Notes: generated by a model not told the origin, from the sequence alone. A stretch of 64,000 nucleotides of DNA from Prorocentrum cordatum (GCA_963575745.1 CAUYUJ010017875.1:7501-71500); one strand, 5' to 3'. Numbered from the stretch's first letter, positions 27,601 to 33,485 are shown. Numbers and translations are program-made.

Positions 27601-27878
27601 TCGCGGACTGGCTCCGCTCCTCGCAGAGCCGGCGCAACATGGTATTCCACCGTAGTAGTAGTCCACCAAGTTGTGCCGTGGATTACAGGAATCAGAGCGA
27701 GAGCCAGCCACACGAGAGTGTAGCCAGCTCCGCTACCAAGTCGAAAACAAGCTGGTAAGCTTAGGTATGTGTTACGCTTTAAGCGTTGCCATATCCCAGG
27801 CTTTGGCTCATATCGCATGAGCAAGAGTGCAAGACGAAGCATGGGATCTGGAGTAAAGGATAGGATGGGCATCGTCAA
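18633..27878 (-). CDS. Giant Gag-protease ORF with Tpt1/KptA and RING domains
   Basis: 3,081 codons without interruption. Domain order: hydrophobic segments at 53-70 and 173-193; Gag capsid-like helical region about 212-400; Arg-rich stretch followed by a CCHC knuckle (C629, C632, H637, C642); long low-complexity linkers; RNA 2'-phosphotransferase domain about 1590-1890; RING-H2 finger 2413-2464; aspartic protease with catalytic D2742 (FMLDIGSNVNIIG) and a second block LPAIWGLGAMEARD; end at a TGA (18633-18635). Gag and protease are standard for copia; the phosphotransferase, RING and hydrophobic segments are not. The first ATG (27878) lies inside the 5' LTR, so about 46 residues come from the LTR and the frame crosses the primer binding site; a later start is possible. 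Linkers carry about 40 copies of a GC hairpin giving AGPPA-type peptides. Confidence 0.9.
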   Translation of the reverse strand: MTMPILSFTPDPMLRLALLLMRYEPKPGIWQRLKRNTYLSLPACFRLGSGAGYTLVWLALALIPVIHGTTWWTTTTVEYHVAPALRGAEPVRDRASGATRELETLSPTSLRYFTPDFHQMPIGNSIENVVTLRGYPQRGHLHPVPVRRLTATTPEPDKPQPKPITEAEMHMHWIKITIFGILWVIMGCAVGYMRQGMDDTRTTGPSWDPAGTTPFREYVREVHAWLNVTSGNMTPPQQAAALQRGLQGLARRIAMQVPSQIINYGVTVNGQPTDAVTYILYLLSTKFENLEDERQLNSGTALIDFRVERGERIDSVLARFEMARDEANSVGFVIPNFQILTLILFRALGVGASRAQHLLEPFNHQMPRTQADYDRLLTRMRNYGHVAERSPGNIAGIFTGHHSHAGVYATTAGSPAGPGEPNPWADPADMPNEATALLGQTGQASAEAAEANAWSNYSPGAAYTASPPSGTTLWGQAESSAQGSQPPSPFESGTDTDTSSDDEHNGIVSAGNDYPADDTHLSEQQRAEAAFMAYRKSKRRWRRFMKKPVRKVRRAVRRHFKRFGKGRGKGVRRRRMHGRGITAFLTSLTDMAFEEVLIGGKGRGHMRTSGKGKGRRGNPRDASGNTMKCHTCGSTEHLRDQCPKGKGKGSVHLAQNSFMDDIDYIDYEFYVNPEAAPAAGSSTYYVMARYAEATVALEDYAVTLFDEFHGWDEVDEVACNAWFGLPAGPPAGDEVSEAETVPATEEELTAVLAPQVIGMPLLPNPSWAGSEAGDADDEMRGHPAYSDSEEAEEDYKDMLQEQVSEAIRLLSAPAHQQITMNELLSHPGVARLRPYLDSDMSASQMLTALQALAGTPAEETPDATAGPPAWSMDVFMQGCDQMDINDLTMEQLNDIGYFRSPYQNVFMVQDSSEDSEDMRYAKKDRRPSPPRDSEHDDQRPMARGSASAGPARRRSRSAPRRPTHDESGYPYSTEHSVGVSAQHVPDWYIKWYPGYSMDTLRHWYSKEYCTKRDETGAIIRTKGGKTKTPEAWDKRAKKQGIINDRKTYRKQVCQCEPFKGHMRRCPMDRPSRSPHHGETPWNWSHGDDAGNVHDPNKEVPGGGKRITEADRVPMTEEVANIVRENWVQLPNDHRLKEWNRRRFHKEAGSPAGSSKEAGSPADAAPAAGSAEDDWIAVASAAESAAGTDHTELNEEWAAEDGSENPFPDGSACWYYSSSAQKWFCTRVIYRHENGKYKLAIKGTADIDQMRQVIHDHGQPEGPPRDPPGPQPGKGSRPPPRPKADSSSSPTPAKRHPSKSPEGTQGRAKARGIAKTDDLELEDPPGLSVTERRKAFAGPSTPMPPATQGDVKDEVRDKPKAAFRGDWTPTLHQPRLAPRPGSARMKAQPKPEAGMRSVRAEAAAKAKEDKGSAGPPAKAAPAVAAGTPAEGTLSREERFRVLKEFGDQQKLTDDAAADEGHPNPGAESSAGAASSAAGSAGPPIKAAPAALAGPPVKAPPAALAGPPAQGQPIMSVLRNIPLGAIEYWQGIEGKGPKRTINPRVTPDDTDRYDVINCPVRRNFECRNDWEREQQTVGNMLRDRPPLRVAQHKAELLKVMERFGMDPTLPREGQMTKVSIWFSTALRHSPYWKDGFSRHFEKISTFDPYDGWVVVDDLLTNWTENDQWKGYREMHEVLIKGKPHTSYVYWVLLNCCEMIDHHGMQKGRLQMKCVDDSMLLPPRFRPTARRPQYFIRATNGHSSPGIHCPESLYKPITTWMKEPDDPVYFIHGTQWEYVKDILANGLSCLAQDNPKRKGGRQFVHGCPYLPGDPRIQSGIRPDSEVLIFCSINKMLSSGFSLWRSANDIVMTRGHDGRIPPDHILQIVSIAKYRVGEAWSNPLAYDKSRRRGQPADRIRTDDYLPLKMCDRTLGVMEDHAMYLKGWTKTDGRPFNLVMTEQDVAPRPYDTQTVLMMNAQEDEVMPEAGPPAGAGTPAVDTSDGSWQQVVTPVATVASPWRPDQQSWVQALNSHLTSADVSGLTDQLYRADPWAVHTGIQDAQQRNLRPPAGPPGILGPQPQRPPQQAGGARFVPMGGSDGGSPFRTPPSETSENSLWQRLQAIRGNPALAAALQATTPFGTPRGSGGGVAAGTPAERTPAESLAHAGPPADGQQGSDYERRAANLRAQATFLQQQADRVPSLLRNRNIDVTNHGDFRPLWSWTSEDAPNADPTNPYRQVFIPGIASHPIYGWDNHGPAEAQAMDAPMYPEYYAQMNNTPMIAGPPANEYTRNLANEMFRLQFTRAVDAQSMPHYAYMPTPTDPETVVQPAGLAVPSAMGSMPDYIRDVHDTQQAILASRQQARDNARLRQQRAIQRRIERENQAGTPADAGPPAERTDRRPPPTPYREGETTFERQARTRPDVPAPVISDYNFTQCPICMDTYEMGTTVWRLACGHFFHDICWDRVAQQHVRNQRPGAPNEAPCAVCRGPGIITAHFPCAGQRDAESEQARQQERYVADAREMRRLREAVEALEARAAHSAEPSARAPAAQASPWPAPEQGIQMPILPTLRAQEPPAAGPPAEAAPAAKAGPPANGPPNPGFLRAMEANIRRSGRSGGGTRRPTGSSRTSRVASPVSARSRASAESAEAAQFHTTFMIDTKGLTYARDNTDTLPPGGEWMSTLSANYWVLEQEPIAVEERRQYEQMWCTELTMSQWVLEQRLLKGTLGSQITYHTDDHGTMALAARNGTFFPDEDGLPCISFMLDIGSNVNIIGANTARTFQEAMARYNHRPAICTLSKTLYINGVGEGAAICRKMGNFKIGVQYANEASPRIEEYASNIAEGSGANLPAIWGLGAMEARDTIIVLKPGYQKVIFPSGDYTLKLGRGAKVLRAKKTPSGHLAIPCGLYDGAKSQTVTNTFTIRSSRDGYTETENEEDPVSAGPPAGVSAGPPAGVSAGPPAETTAGQPATGQSMTVTTDTYIVEPYLDKQLLEDTTRLIVDRTLNSWWEGQQCPEGTWPHMKDALKSKIFWAVQEAVNKWTPENQAGPPATPPPPPSYTGGGSSDSAGPTRVEIVSVAAPATPAEPSANSMPPSQTATWSHDRR
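19066..19127. repeat. Tandem GC hairpins, 24-bp period
   Basis: Three perfect GCGGGTGGCCCCGC units at 19066, 19090 and 19114 with identical 10-bp spacers between successive copies, encoding AGPPAGVS repeats near the C-terminus of the Gag-Pro ORF. A variant unit lies just before at 19042. Confidence 0.9.
20487..20642 (-). other. RING-H2 finger within the Gag-Pro ORF
   Basis: Residues 2413-2464: CPIC, 12 residues, then CGHFFHDIC and finally CAVC. This gives C-x2-C, C-x-H-x2-H-x2-C and C-x2-C, the C3H2C3 arrangement of RING-H2 ubiquitin ligases. It is preceded and followed by unstructured Ala/Pro/Glu-rich linkers, with an Arg/Glu-rich possible helix just after. An E3 role is a family inference. 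Confidence 0.8.
22215..23110 (-). other. Tpt1/KptA RNA 2'-phosphotransferase domain within the Gag-Pro ORF
   Basis: Tpt1/KptA enzymes remove an internal RNA 2'-phosphate left by tRNA-type ligation, using NAD+ through an ADP-ribosylated RNA intermediate. All family blocks are present in order: STALRHSPYWKDG (R1625, H1626), GWVVVDDLL, YFIRATNGHS (R1734), YFIHGTQWEYVKDILANGL (H1769), RQFVHG, SGIRPDSEVLIF (R1818), then GFSLWRSANDIVMT and RIPPDHI. R1625, H1626, R1734 and R1818 correspond to the Arg-His-Arg-Arg catalytic set of yeast Tpt1. Length (about 290 residues) is somewhat above a stand-alone enzyme because of inserted loops. No GC hairpin occurs between 22219 and 23358, that is, inside this domain. 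Confidence 0.88.
27728..27738 (-). promoter_or_regulatory. Primer binding site, initiator tRNA-Met type
   Basis: Directly after the 5' LTR the - strand reads TGGTAGCGGAGC. Its complement, GCTCCGCTACCA, has the form of a tRNA 3' end with a U72-A73-CCA terminus, typical of eukaryotic initiator tRNA-Met (A1:U72 pair). Position fixes the LTR edge at 27739. Confidence 0.8.
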
Positions 27879-28023
27879 TGGAAAAGGTATTTTCCGATCT
27901 CTGATGCAAGTCGTGCGCCTCAGTGAGGCACAGTCATATATCTGGCCGGGCCCGGCTTGAGCCAGGCACGGCAGCGGTACATGCTCGATTTATACCTCGC
28001 CTTTAACCTTCTCCGTTTAAAGT
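27739..28023 (-). repeat. 5' LTR of the copia element
   Basis: 285 bp, sense ends ACTTT...CGACT. It holds the first ATG of the Gag-Pro frame (27878) and a TATAAA on the sense strand at 27994-27989, about 30 bp from the LTR start. It differs from the 3' LTR by two substitutions and one indel. Confidence 0.93.
27989..27994 (-). promoter_or_regulatory. Possible TATA box in the 5' LTR
   Basis: TATAAA in the context GGTATAAATCG on the sense strand, conserved in both LTRs. Dinoflagellate host promoters seldom use a canonical TATA box, so the assignment rests on sequence alone. Confidence 0.3.
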
Positions 28024-28028
28024 CCACC
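28024..28028. repeat. Target-site duplication (right), CCACC
   Basis: Matches 11695-11699 and is followed by satellite sequence continuing the unit interrupted at 11694. Confidence 0.85.
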
Positions 28029-28910
28029 CCCATTTCGGTGCACCCCTTACACGCTTCGCGGGCCCACAAGGGGCTCCACCGAAGGCCCCAGCGGCAGCGT
28101 CCGCATAGCGCACCCGCACCCAATTCGGCACACCCCTGAATCGTTTCGTGGCCCCAGGGAGCTCCACCAAAAGCCCCAGCAGCAGCGTCCGCATAGCGCA
28201 CCCGCACCCCATTCGCGCAGACCCCTCACACGCTTCTTGGCCCCAAAGGGAGCTCCATATGGCACACCCGTACCCAAGTCGGCACAACCCTCACACGTTT
28301 CGTGGCCCCACAAGGAGGTCCACCGAAGGCCCCAACAGCAGCGTCCGCATAACGCACCCGCACCCAAGTCGGCACACCCCTCACACGCCACTTCGCCCCA
28401 AAGGGAGCTCTGCCGAAGGCTTCAGCGGCAGCGTCCGCTCGGCGTACTTGCACCCAAGTCGGCACACCCCTCGCACGCTTCGTGGCCCCACAGGGAGCTC
28501 CGCCAAAGGCTTCAGCTGCAGCGTCCGCATTGTGCACCTGCACACAAGTCGGCACACCCCTCGCACGCTTCGTGGCCCCAAAGGGAACTCCGCCGAAGGC
28601 TCCAGCTGCAACGTCCGCATAGCGCACCCGAACCCAAGTCGGCACACCCCTCGCACGCTTCGTGGCCCCACAGGGAGCTCCGCCGAAGGATTCAGCTGCA
28701 GCGTCCGCATAGCGCACCCGAACCCAAGTCGGCACACCCCTCGCACGCTTCGTGGCCCCACAGGGAGCTCCGCCGAAGGCTTCAGCTGCAGCGTCCGCAT
28801 AGCGCACCCGAACCCAAGTCGGCACACCCCTCGCACGCTTCGTGGCCCCACAAGGAGCTCCACCGAAGGCCCCTGCGGCAGCGCCCGCATGGCGCACCCG
28901 CACCCAAGTC
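28029..28910 (-). repeat. ~90-bp satellite array (composite element E, middle part)
   Basis: About ten tandem units; regular 90-bp spacing is clear from the AAGTCGGCACACCCC motif at 28365, 28455, 28545, 28635, 28725 and 28815. Core: TTCGTGGCCCC, GGGAGCTCC and CCGAAGG. The reverse-complement orientation occurs at 49.4-50.6, 51.4-52.1 and 63.2-64.0 kb. Open frames across it are by-products of a 90-bp (multiple of three) period. Confidence 0.93.
28893..28910. repeat. 18-bp target-site duplication of LINE B (left copy)
   Basis: CGCACCCGCACCCAAGTC, repeated exactly at 31567-31584. It adjoins the A-rich 3' tail of the LINE. Confidence 0.92.
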
Positions 28911-28940
28911 TTTTGTTTGTTTGTTTCTTTCTTTCGTTTC

Positions 28941-29790
28941 AACCCCAAAGTGTTTTCCTGCAGGGACTGGGGCGGCGACAGCCTGCAGAAGATTCCCCGC
29001 CAGAGTTAGGCAGGGATACAAGGCCAACTGCAGGGAGACTGCAGCTGGAATAGCAGCACGGACCGCCCGCCCTCGACTGCACAAGAGGACGGGCGGACAT
29101 CAGCCAGGATGCTGGGCTGCGAGGTGTTGGGGCTAGGAGCCTGAACTCCAGTCCACAGCAACACCATAAAAGACGGGAGACCGACGGGGCTAGCTGTCCC
29201 CGTGTCCCCGAGAAAAGAGACGCCTCCTCGAGAGCGCCGCGCATACCTCTAGGATGAGGTGCCCAATAGAGACGGCCGCACGACGCTGAAAGAGGGCCTA
29301 GGCGTTGGGGACAGGAGCGACGCTACCTAGCCACAACAAACGCCAAATTCGAGCGACGGTCGGGATAGATCTATCCCCGTGCCCCGCTAGAAACGCACTC
29401 AGGATGTGCGCGCACCCCCCCCCTGAAAAGGGGTGCCTGACACACGTGCGAAAAGACGCGCACGCACACGAAGGTATAAGCCCACACAAGGACGACGAGG
29501 CTCTGTCCCAGGTGCTGGATGCGCCTGGACGACACTGCCTCGCCCCAGATGTAGAGCAAAGGCAAAAAAGAGAAACTCGGCGGCCCAAGGCCGATAAAAA
29601 ACAAAATAAATAAAGCCGACCACCCACACAAGGACGACGAGGTCCTCAGCCCCTGGTGCAAATAGCGCCAGGACGGCCGCTGACCTCGCCCCAGATGTGG
29701 GGTAAAGCACGGACGCCTGCCGAAGGGACAGTCGCATCGGGCCGCGCTGGAAAGAATAAAACACTAAAGGCGAAAGCCTGAAGATAATTA
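28941..29790 (-). other. LINE B 3' untranslated region
   Basis: Downstream of the ORF2 end on the sense strand. It contains a diverged pair of ~80-bp repeats (29480-29565 and 29625-29705; both include CACACAAGGACGACGAGG and CTCGCCCCAGATGT) and A-rich spacer. No gene is visible. Confidence 0.65.
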
Positions 29791-30552
29791 CTAATCAGAA
29801 CTGTCAGACTGATCCTGGCGCCCCCTCGCCAAGAAAGTGGGATGGTCCCGTCGCAGCTCTTGATGGGCATCTCGCTTTTGCAATGCTAAAAGAAGCTCCG
29901 AGGCCAACTCCTGCAGATGGGCCTCCTCCTCAGAATCAGTGTCCTGTGGGGATCCCACGGGAGCAGGAAGGTGCCTGTGGGGGCCTCGAGGCAAGCGGGA
30001 TACATCCGAGCTGGGGATCGGGCAGTCAACGTCTAAAGAGGGTCTTTGGGGGTGACGTCCCTTGGAGACTTCCGACCACACCCTTCTTCCAAAACGCGAC
30101 GGGCGAGCCGGGCACTTAACCAGCAGGCCTCTAAATCTCCCGTGAGAAGAATAGGATTTACATGAAATACACAGAATTAAAGTGGCCCCGTCAGAACATT
30201 CCAGACCTATGCAGGAGTGCCCCAGACTGCTAATATGTTGAAGGGGCAGCTCCCTCGTGTCTGGGCAGTCCTCCAAAGAGGGCTTACGAGGCCAGGGGCA
30301 GCGACGCACTTTGAGGCAAGTCAAGCACTTCCAAAAAGTTCCAAAGTGTCGCCAGAAATGCAGCCCTTTGCCAGTTCTCACTGGCTTCGGCGGGCGGACG
30401 TACTCTACTTCTCCGTACTCCCGCAGGGGAGCGTAATGGGGAAGAATATGCATCGCCAGAGTACAATAAGCTCTAGCAAATTTGATGTCGGTGGTGAGCG
30501 ATTCCTCTAGCTTCAAATATGATGGGTGTCTCGCGAGTGCGGCCTTGGCCAC
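29791..30552 (-). pseudogene. LINE B, ORF2 C-terminal Cys-rich domain
   Basis: A 253-codon frame with CLTCLKVRRCPWP, a CISCKSYSSHGRFRGLLVKC motif, and an acidic/basic C-terminus ending QDQSDSSD. The two Cys pairs resemble a zinc-binding module and match the decayed counterpart in LINE A (7884-8288). The N-terminal residues (FARAYCTLAMHI) overlap the end of the RNase H region. Function within the LINE is unknown. Confidence 0.65.
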
Positions 30553-30559
30553 GGCATCC

Positions 30560-30982
30560 GCCTGGTCATTCCCTTCCCTCCAGAAACGAAGCTGTGGAGA
30601 GATCGAAACGTCGTCTACCGATTGGTGGGATTAAACATGCGAAACCAGCGGAACATGTTTAAATCCTGGCTCAGCTCTAGCCTGTAACAGGTGGCCTGAA
30701 TAAACGCCTTTGTCACTGAGTTGCCTAGCACGGTCGGCTCCAAAAAGTTTGACAACGCTCTCGCAGTCGGAAACAATCGACGAGGGACCCGAAATCAATT
30801 GGACCCCCGCCAAAAAGGAACAAAACTCTCCTGCCTGGGGCGTCTGAGGGAGATGAGCCCAGACGGGCCCCGAGGCTGTGGCAAGCAGCTCCTGGTCGGG
30901 ACTGCACAGGGCGACTCCCCAGGAGGCGCTGGACAGTTAATTTTATGACCCTTCTCGAAAAGGAGCCATCTACGAAAACCAC
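30560..30982 (-). pseudogene. LINE B, RNase H domain
   Basis: Blocks are split between frames: VFVDGSF at 30982-30960 (first catalytic Asp) and, in the frame ending at 30631, VQLISGPSSIVSDCESVVKLFGADRA (second and third blocks). At least one frame change separates them. Confidence 0.65.
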
Positions 30983-31566
30983 ACCTTCAAACGATTCTGG
31001 CTGGGGGGGTTCGAATGCCAGGTGATGTTAAGCGTATCGTCGTCCATGTGTCGAGGAGGAGGGTGCAGATCGCCAGGGTGAGGGAGGACTCCATGGGTAA
31101 CATCAAACAACCTGTCCGAAGAGGTAACGTAATCGAATAGGGAATCTAGGAGTTCCTGACCAACCAACTCGGAACGAAGAGCTTGCAACTTCGGACACAT
31201 CCAGAGGCGGTGGAAAATCGAGTCGGTGGGCGCGCCGCAGAGCTCGCACTCTGCAGGAAACTGGTAACCGCAGCCACGGGCCTTCATTCGAGTCCAAATG
31301 CCGTCGCACGTACAGCTCCTCAGAGTCCCTTTTTGAAGAGGAGTATACTTGGAGGAGGACAAGAAAGAGGAGACCACATCGTAGCAGAGGCGGCCGTGCC
31401 CGAAACAGTACTTGTGGGCCAGGTAGCGCTCGAGTCTCCTAAGGACCGCAGCTCGAAGGTGTTTCCTAAGGAGGGCGGGGGAAGTGAATGAAAGCTCGTG
31501 AGTGTTCCCGAGATCATCCACCAGCCTGTTAAACTCAGGCATCTCCCAACCGAGGCCCACAAGAGT
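30970..31566 (-). pseudogene. LINE B, ORF2 region upstream of RNase H with C2H2 zinc motif
   Basis: Reads CFGHGRLCYDVVSSFL, KGTLRSCTCDGIWTRMKARGC, then a well-preserved CELCGAPTDSIFHRLWMC motif (C-x2-C, H, C) and THGVLPHPGDLHPPPR just before the RNase H block. It is the same module as 6499-7190 in LINE A but better kept. The 5' end is lost at the insertion boundary (31566). Confidence 0.75.
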
Positions 31567-31584
31567 CGCACCCGCACCCAAGTC
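31567..31584. repeat. 18-bp target-site duplication of LINE B (right copy)
   Basis: Exact copy of 28893-28910; satellite sequence continues in phase to the right. Confidence 0.92.
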
Positions 31585-31800
31585 GGCACACCCCTCTTAC
31601 GCTCTGTCCCCCCATCCGGAGCTCCACCAGATGCCCCAGCGACAACGTCCACATGGCGCACCCGCACCCAACCCAGCACCCGCCTCACCTTTCGTGGCCC
31701 CAGGGGGCTCCGCCAGAGGCCCCCGCGGCCGAAGGCCCGAATTGCACGCGAGAGTCGCAGCTGCAAATGGCCGGGACCTTCACCCGGATAGCTTTCCGGG
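31585..31800 (-). repeat. Composite element E, head end
   Basis: Two further satellite half-units are followed by CGCAGCTGCAAATGGCCGGG and ACCTTCACC, a diverged inverse of the head motif (GAAGGACCCAACCATATGCA) seen at 49.28 and 51.33 kb. Confidence 0.65.
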
Positions 31801-32373
31801 GCAACTTGTCGGGGCGGGGAGACGGAGAAGGCAACACCACGAAACGGCACCTCCGTGGATCGGGGGCGCCCAAGAAGGGGGCGTCCACGAGGGGGGGGCG
31901 CAAGTCATGACCGGAGGCATGTGCGCGGCCCAGGGGCGGGGGCCGGGGACGTAATGAAGTAAGAAGAGGCGCCACGAAATCTAGGAAGATATCATGGCCC
32001 CGGCCAGGATATCCACCCCCCCCAGTCATCACCCCCCACTTGGCCGCCCCCGAGTAGAGCAGTCCTGGGAGCACTGCCAGCGAAGTCGAGACAGAAGGAG
32101 TCGGTATGAACAGTCCGACCGCCGGACCGTTTTCGCGCCCGCCCCTCTGGGGCGAGGCCAAAAACGCAGACGAGGAGGGAGGTGGAGAGCCTCTGAAATC
32201 GGGTCGGGGCTTCACAAACGGGGGTTTGGCTAAACGGGGGCTGCGGCTTTTCCACATGCCCCCGTTTACTGTGTCCCCCGTTTACTGTGTCCCCGTCTAC
32301 GGCGCCCAGGGCCCCCTAAACAGGGGCATAGCCAAACGTGGAAATCGGCGTTCCCCGTGCCCCCGTTTGCAGA
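31801..32373. other. Intergenic, no gene recognised
   Basis: GC-rich with G-runs. It contains a short direct repeat (CCCCCGTTTACTGTGTCCCC near 32262-32295) and no domain-bearing frame. Confidence 0.45.
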
Positions 32374-32619
32374 TTCGGCGGCGAGCGAGGGGGGGGAGTA
32401 AGAAGGAGAAGGCCCTCAGAAGGCCTTCTGAGAAGCCCCGCCGCCTTCTGAGAAGTTCTCAGAAGGCGGCGGGGCTTCACAGAAGCCCTCCTCTGGCCTT
32501 CTGAGGAGCTGCCTGTGTCTTCGGGGAAAGCGTCAAAAGCTTCTCGGAGGCCTCGGGGACTTCCAAGCCTTCTGAGAAGGCCCGCCCCTTCTCACTTCCC
32601 CCCCTCGCTCGCCGCCGAA
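32374..32619. repeat. Foldback element with a 23-bp perfect palindrome at its core
   Basis: The outer arms TTCGGCGGCGAGCGAGGGGG and its inverse at 32600-32619 enclose a series of CTTCTGAGAAG motifs. At 32432-32454 and 32456-32478 two 23-bp arms are perfectly inverted around one base. A long cruciform or hairpin is possible. Confidence 0.85.
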
Positions 32620-32844
32620 AGGTTTGATGTTGGCTCTGCGCGCTGCGGACTTGACGTGGGTGCGAGATACCGCCGCGGCGCAGCCGGGAGCTACATCGCT
32701 GAGGCGGGAACGGCGCGATCCCCCCGTTACGCTCCAGCGGTTTTGTGGCGCGAGTCGGTCGCGACGAGGTTTCGGAGGTTCGCGTGGCACCCGCGCGAAT
32801 TGTCGATTCTCGCCACTCCAGAGCGATGAGAATCAAAGTTCTTA

Positions 32845-32990
32845 CAGGGGCCCAGGGACACACAAACACATACCAATCCCAAGATTCCCCATAGTTTCCC
32901 ATATTTTCTGAGTTTTCGTCTTCACCCCCACTTCCCACATTTTCACGGGAGTCGACGATTCATTGTGTCTGTGTGTTTTCTCCCCTCCTG
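32845..32990 (+). repeat. 145-bp dispersed repeat, copy 1
   Basis: Starts GGCCCAGGGACACACAAA, ends GATTCATTGTGTCTGTG plus TTTTCTCCC. Repeated at 33333-33485. Confidence 0.8.
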
Positions 32991-33024
32991 AGTTCTGCGC
33001 GGGTCCTGGAGTCCCGTGTTTGTT

Positions 33025-33201
33025 CACTCCAGAGTTAAGTCGGGCCCGTCCTCCTACAGGAGGAGTATTCAAAAATAGTCAAAAATTAGTCTGGGGAGGG
33101 CATTTTGGTCATGTTTGAGAATGTTGGGCGCACTCTTGGGGTATCCTTTGTCTTTCGAAAATCCGCCTGTAGTGGGACATGCCCGACCTAACTCCAGAGT
33201 G
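33025..33201. mobile_element. Foldback/MITE-like element, copy 2
   Basis: 177 bp with terminal inverted repeats: left CACTCCAGAGTTAAGTCGGG, right CCCGACCTAACTCCAGAGTG (18 of 21 positions inverted). The inner arms TCCTACAGGAGGA and CCGCCTGTAGTGGGA continue the fold. It is related to 4558-4735 and non-coding. Confidence 0.75.
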
Positions 33202-33332
33202 CTCCGCGCGAGAGCTCCGGGAGTGCCGCGCCGCCGCTGCGCGGGTCTGTCTGAGCCTGCGCTGCTGGCACAGAAAAACGCTGGTTGGGTCTGCGTTGGG
33301 CGCGTGGTGGATTTATGGCAGGTATATAAAAA

Positions 33333-33485
33333 AAGGCCCAGGGACACACAAAGAAATATACACGAATCCCAGGATTCCCCATGTCCCTCCACGTGTTCTG
33401 GGTTTTCGTCTTCACCCCCTCTTCCCATAGTTTCCAACAATTTTCCTGGGAGCCGACGATTCATTGTGTCTGTGGTTTTCCCCCT
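33333..33485 (+). repeat. 145-bp dispersed repeat, copy 2
   Basis: Same order of motifs as 32845-32990 with small indels. Confidence 0.8.

Larger units (their letters stand above)
12129..27617. repeat. Dispersed 14-15-nt GC hairpin family (about 50 copies)
   Basis: Consensus GCGGG-TGGC-CCCGC on the + strand, a 5-bp stem with a 4-nt (sometimes 5-nt) loop. Examples: 12129, 14755, 17266, 18685, 18799, 19066, 19090, 19114, 20203, 20767, 20785, 21439, 21484, 21958, 21976, 23359, 23596, 23632, 24379, 24397, 24427, 25273, 25309, 25687, 26632, 27470, 27579. The closing pair varies in step: G/C (GCGGG...CCCGC), C/G (GCGGC...GCCGC) and A/T (GCGGA...TCCGC). I saw none outside the copia element. Confidence 0.85.
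11700..28023 (-). mobile_element. Complete 16.3-kb Ty1/copia LTR retrotransposon
   Basis: Two LTRs (286 and 285 bp) differ by two substitutions and one indel, so insertion was recent. Element order on the - strand is 5' LTR (27739-28023), primer binding site, 3,081-codon Gag-Pro ORF, methyltransferase-like modules, integrase, RT, RNase H, 3' LTR (11700-11985). Integrase before RT is the Ty1/copia order. Most copia elements are near 5 kb; this one is about three times that length because of the enlarged first ORF and the modules between protease and integrase. A CCACC target duplication flanks it. The coding region has one in-frame TGA and four apparent single-base frame changes, all downstream of the first ORF. 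Confidence 0.93.
28911..31566 (-). mobile_element. LINE B, 5'-truncated insertion (2.66 kb)
   Basis: On the - strand the insert ends in an A-rich tail (28911-28940, complement of TTTTGTTTGTTTGTTTC) and is bounded by an exact 18-bp direct repeat. It contains only the C-terminal third of ORF2 (zinc motif, RNase H, C-terminal domain) and 3' UTR. This is the expected product of incomplete target-primed reverse transcription into the satellite array. Confidence 0.92.

Noticed and set aside
27295-27725. Envelope-like gene from the hydrophobic segments
   Set aside because: They are at the Gag N-terminus, not after pol, and show no envelope features.
27945-27965. Spliced-leader relict in the LTR (GGCTCAAG on the - strand)
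   Set aside because: Only eight bases match and the rest diverges; not enough to separate from chance.
28029-28910. CRISPR-like array
   Set aside because: Units are contiguous ~90-bp satellite without unique spacers, and the context is eukaryotic.
28148-29136. ~300-codon frames on both strands over the 90-bp satellite
   Set aside because: A 90-bp period keeps any open unit open; peptides repeat every 30 residues in several frames and both strands.
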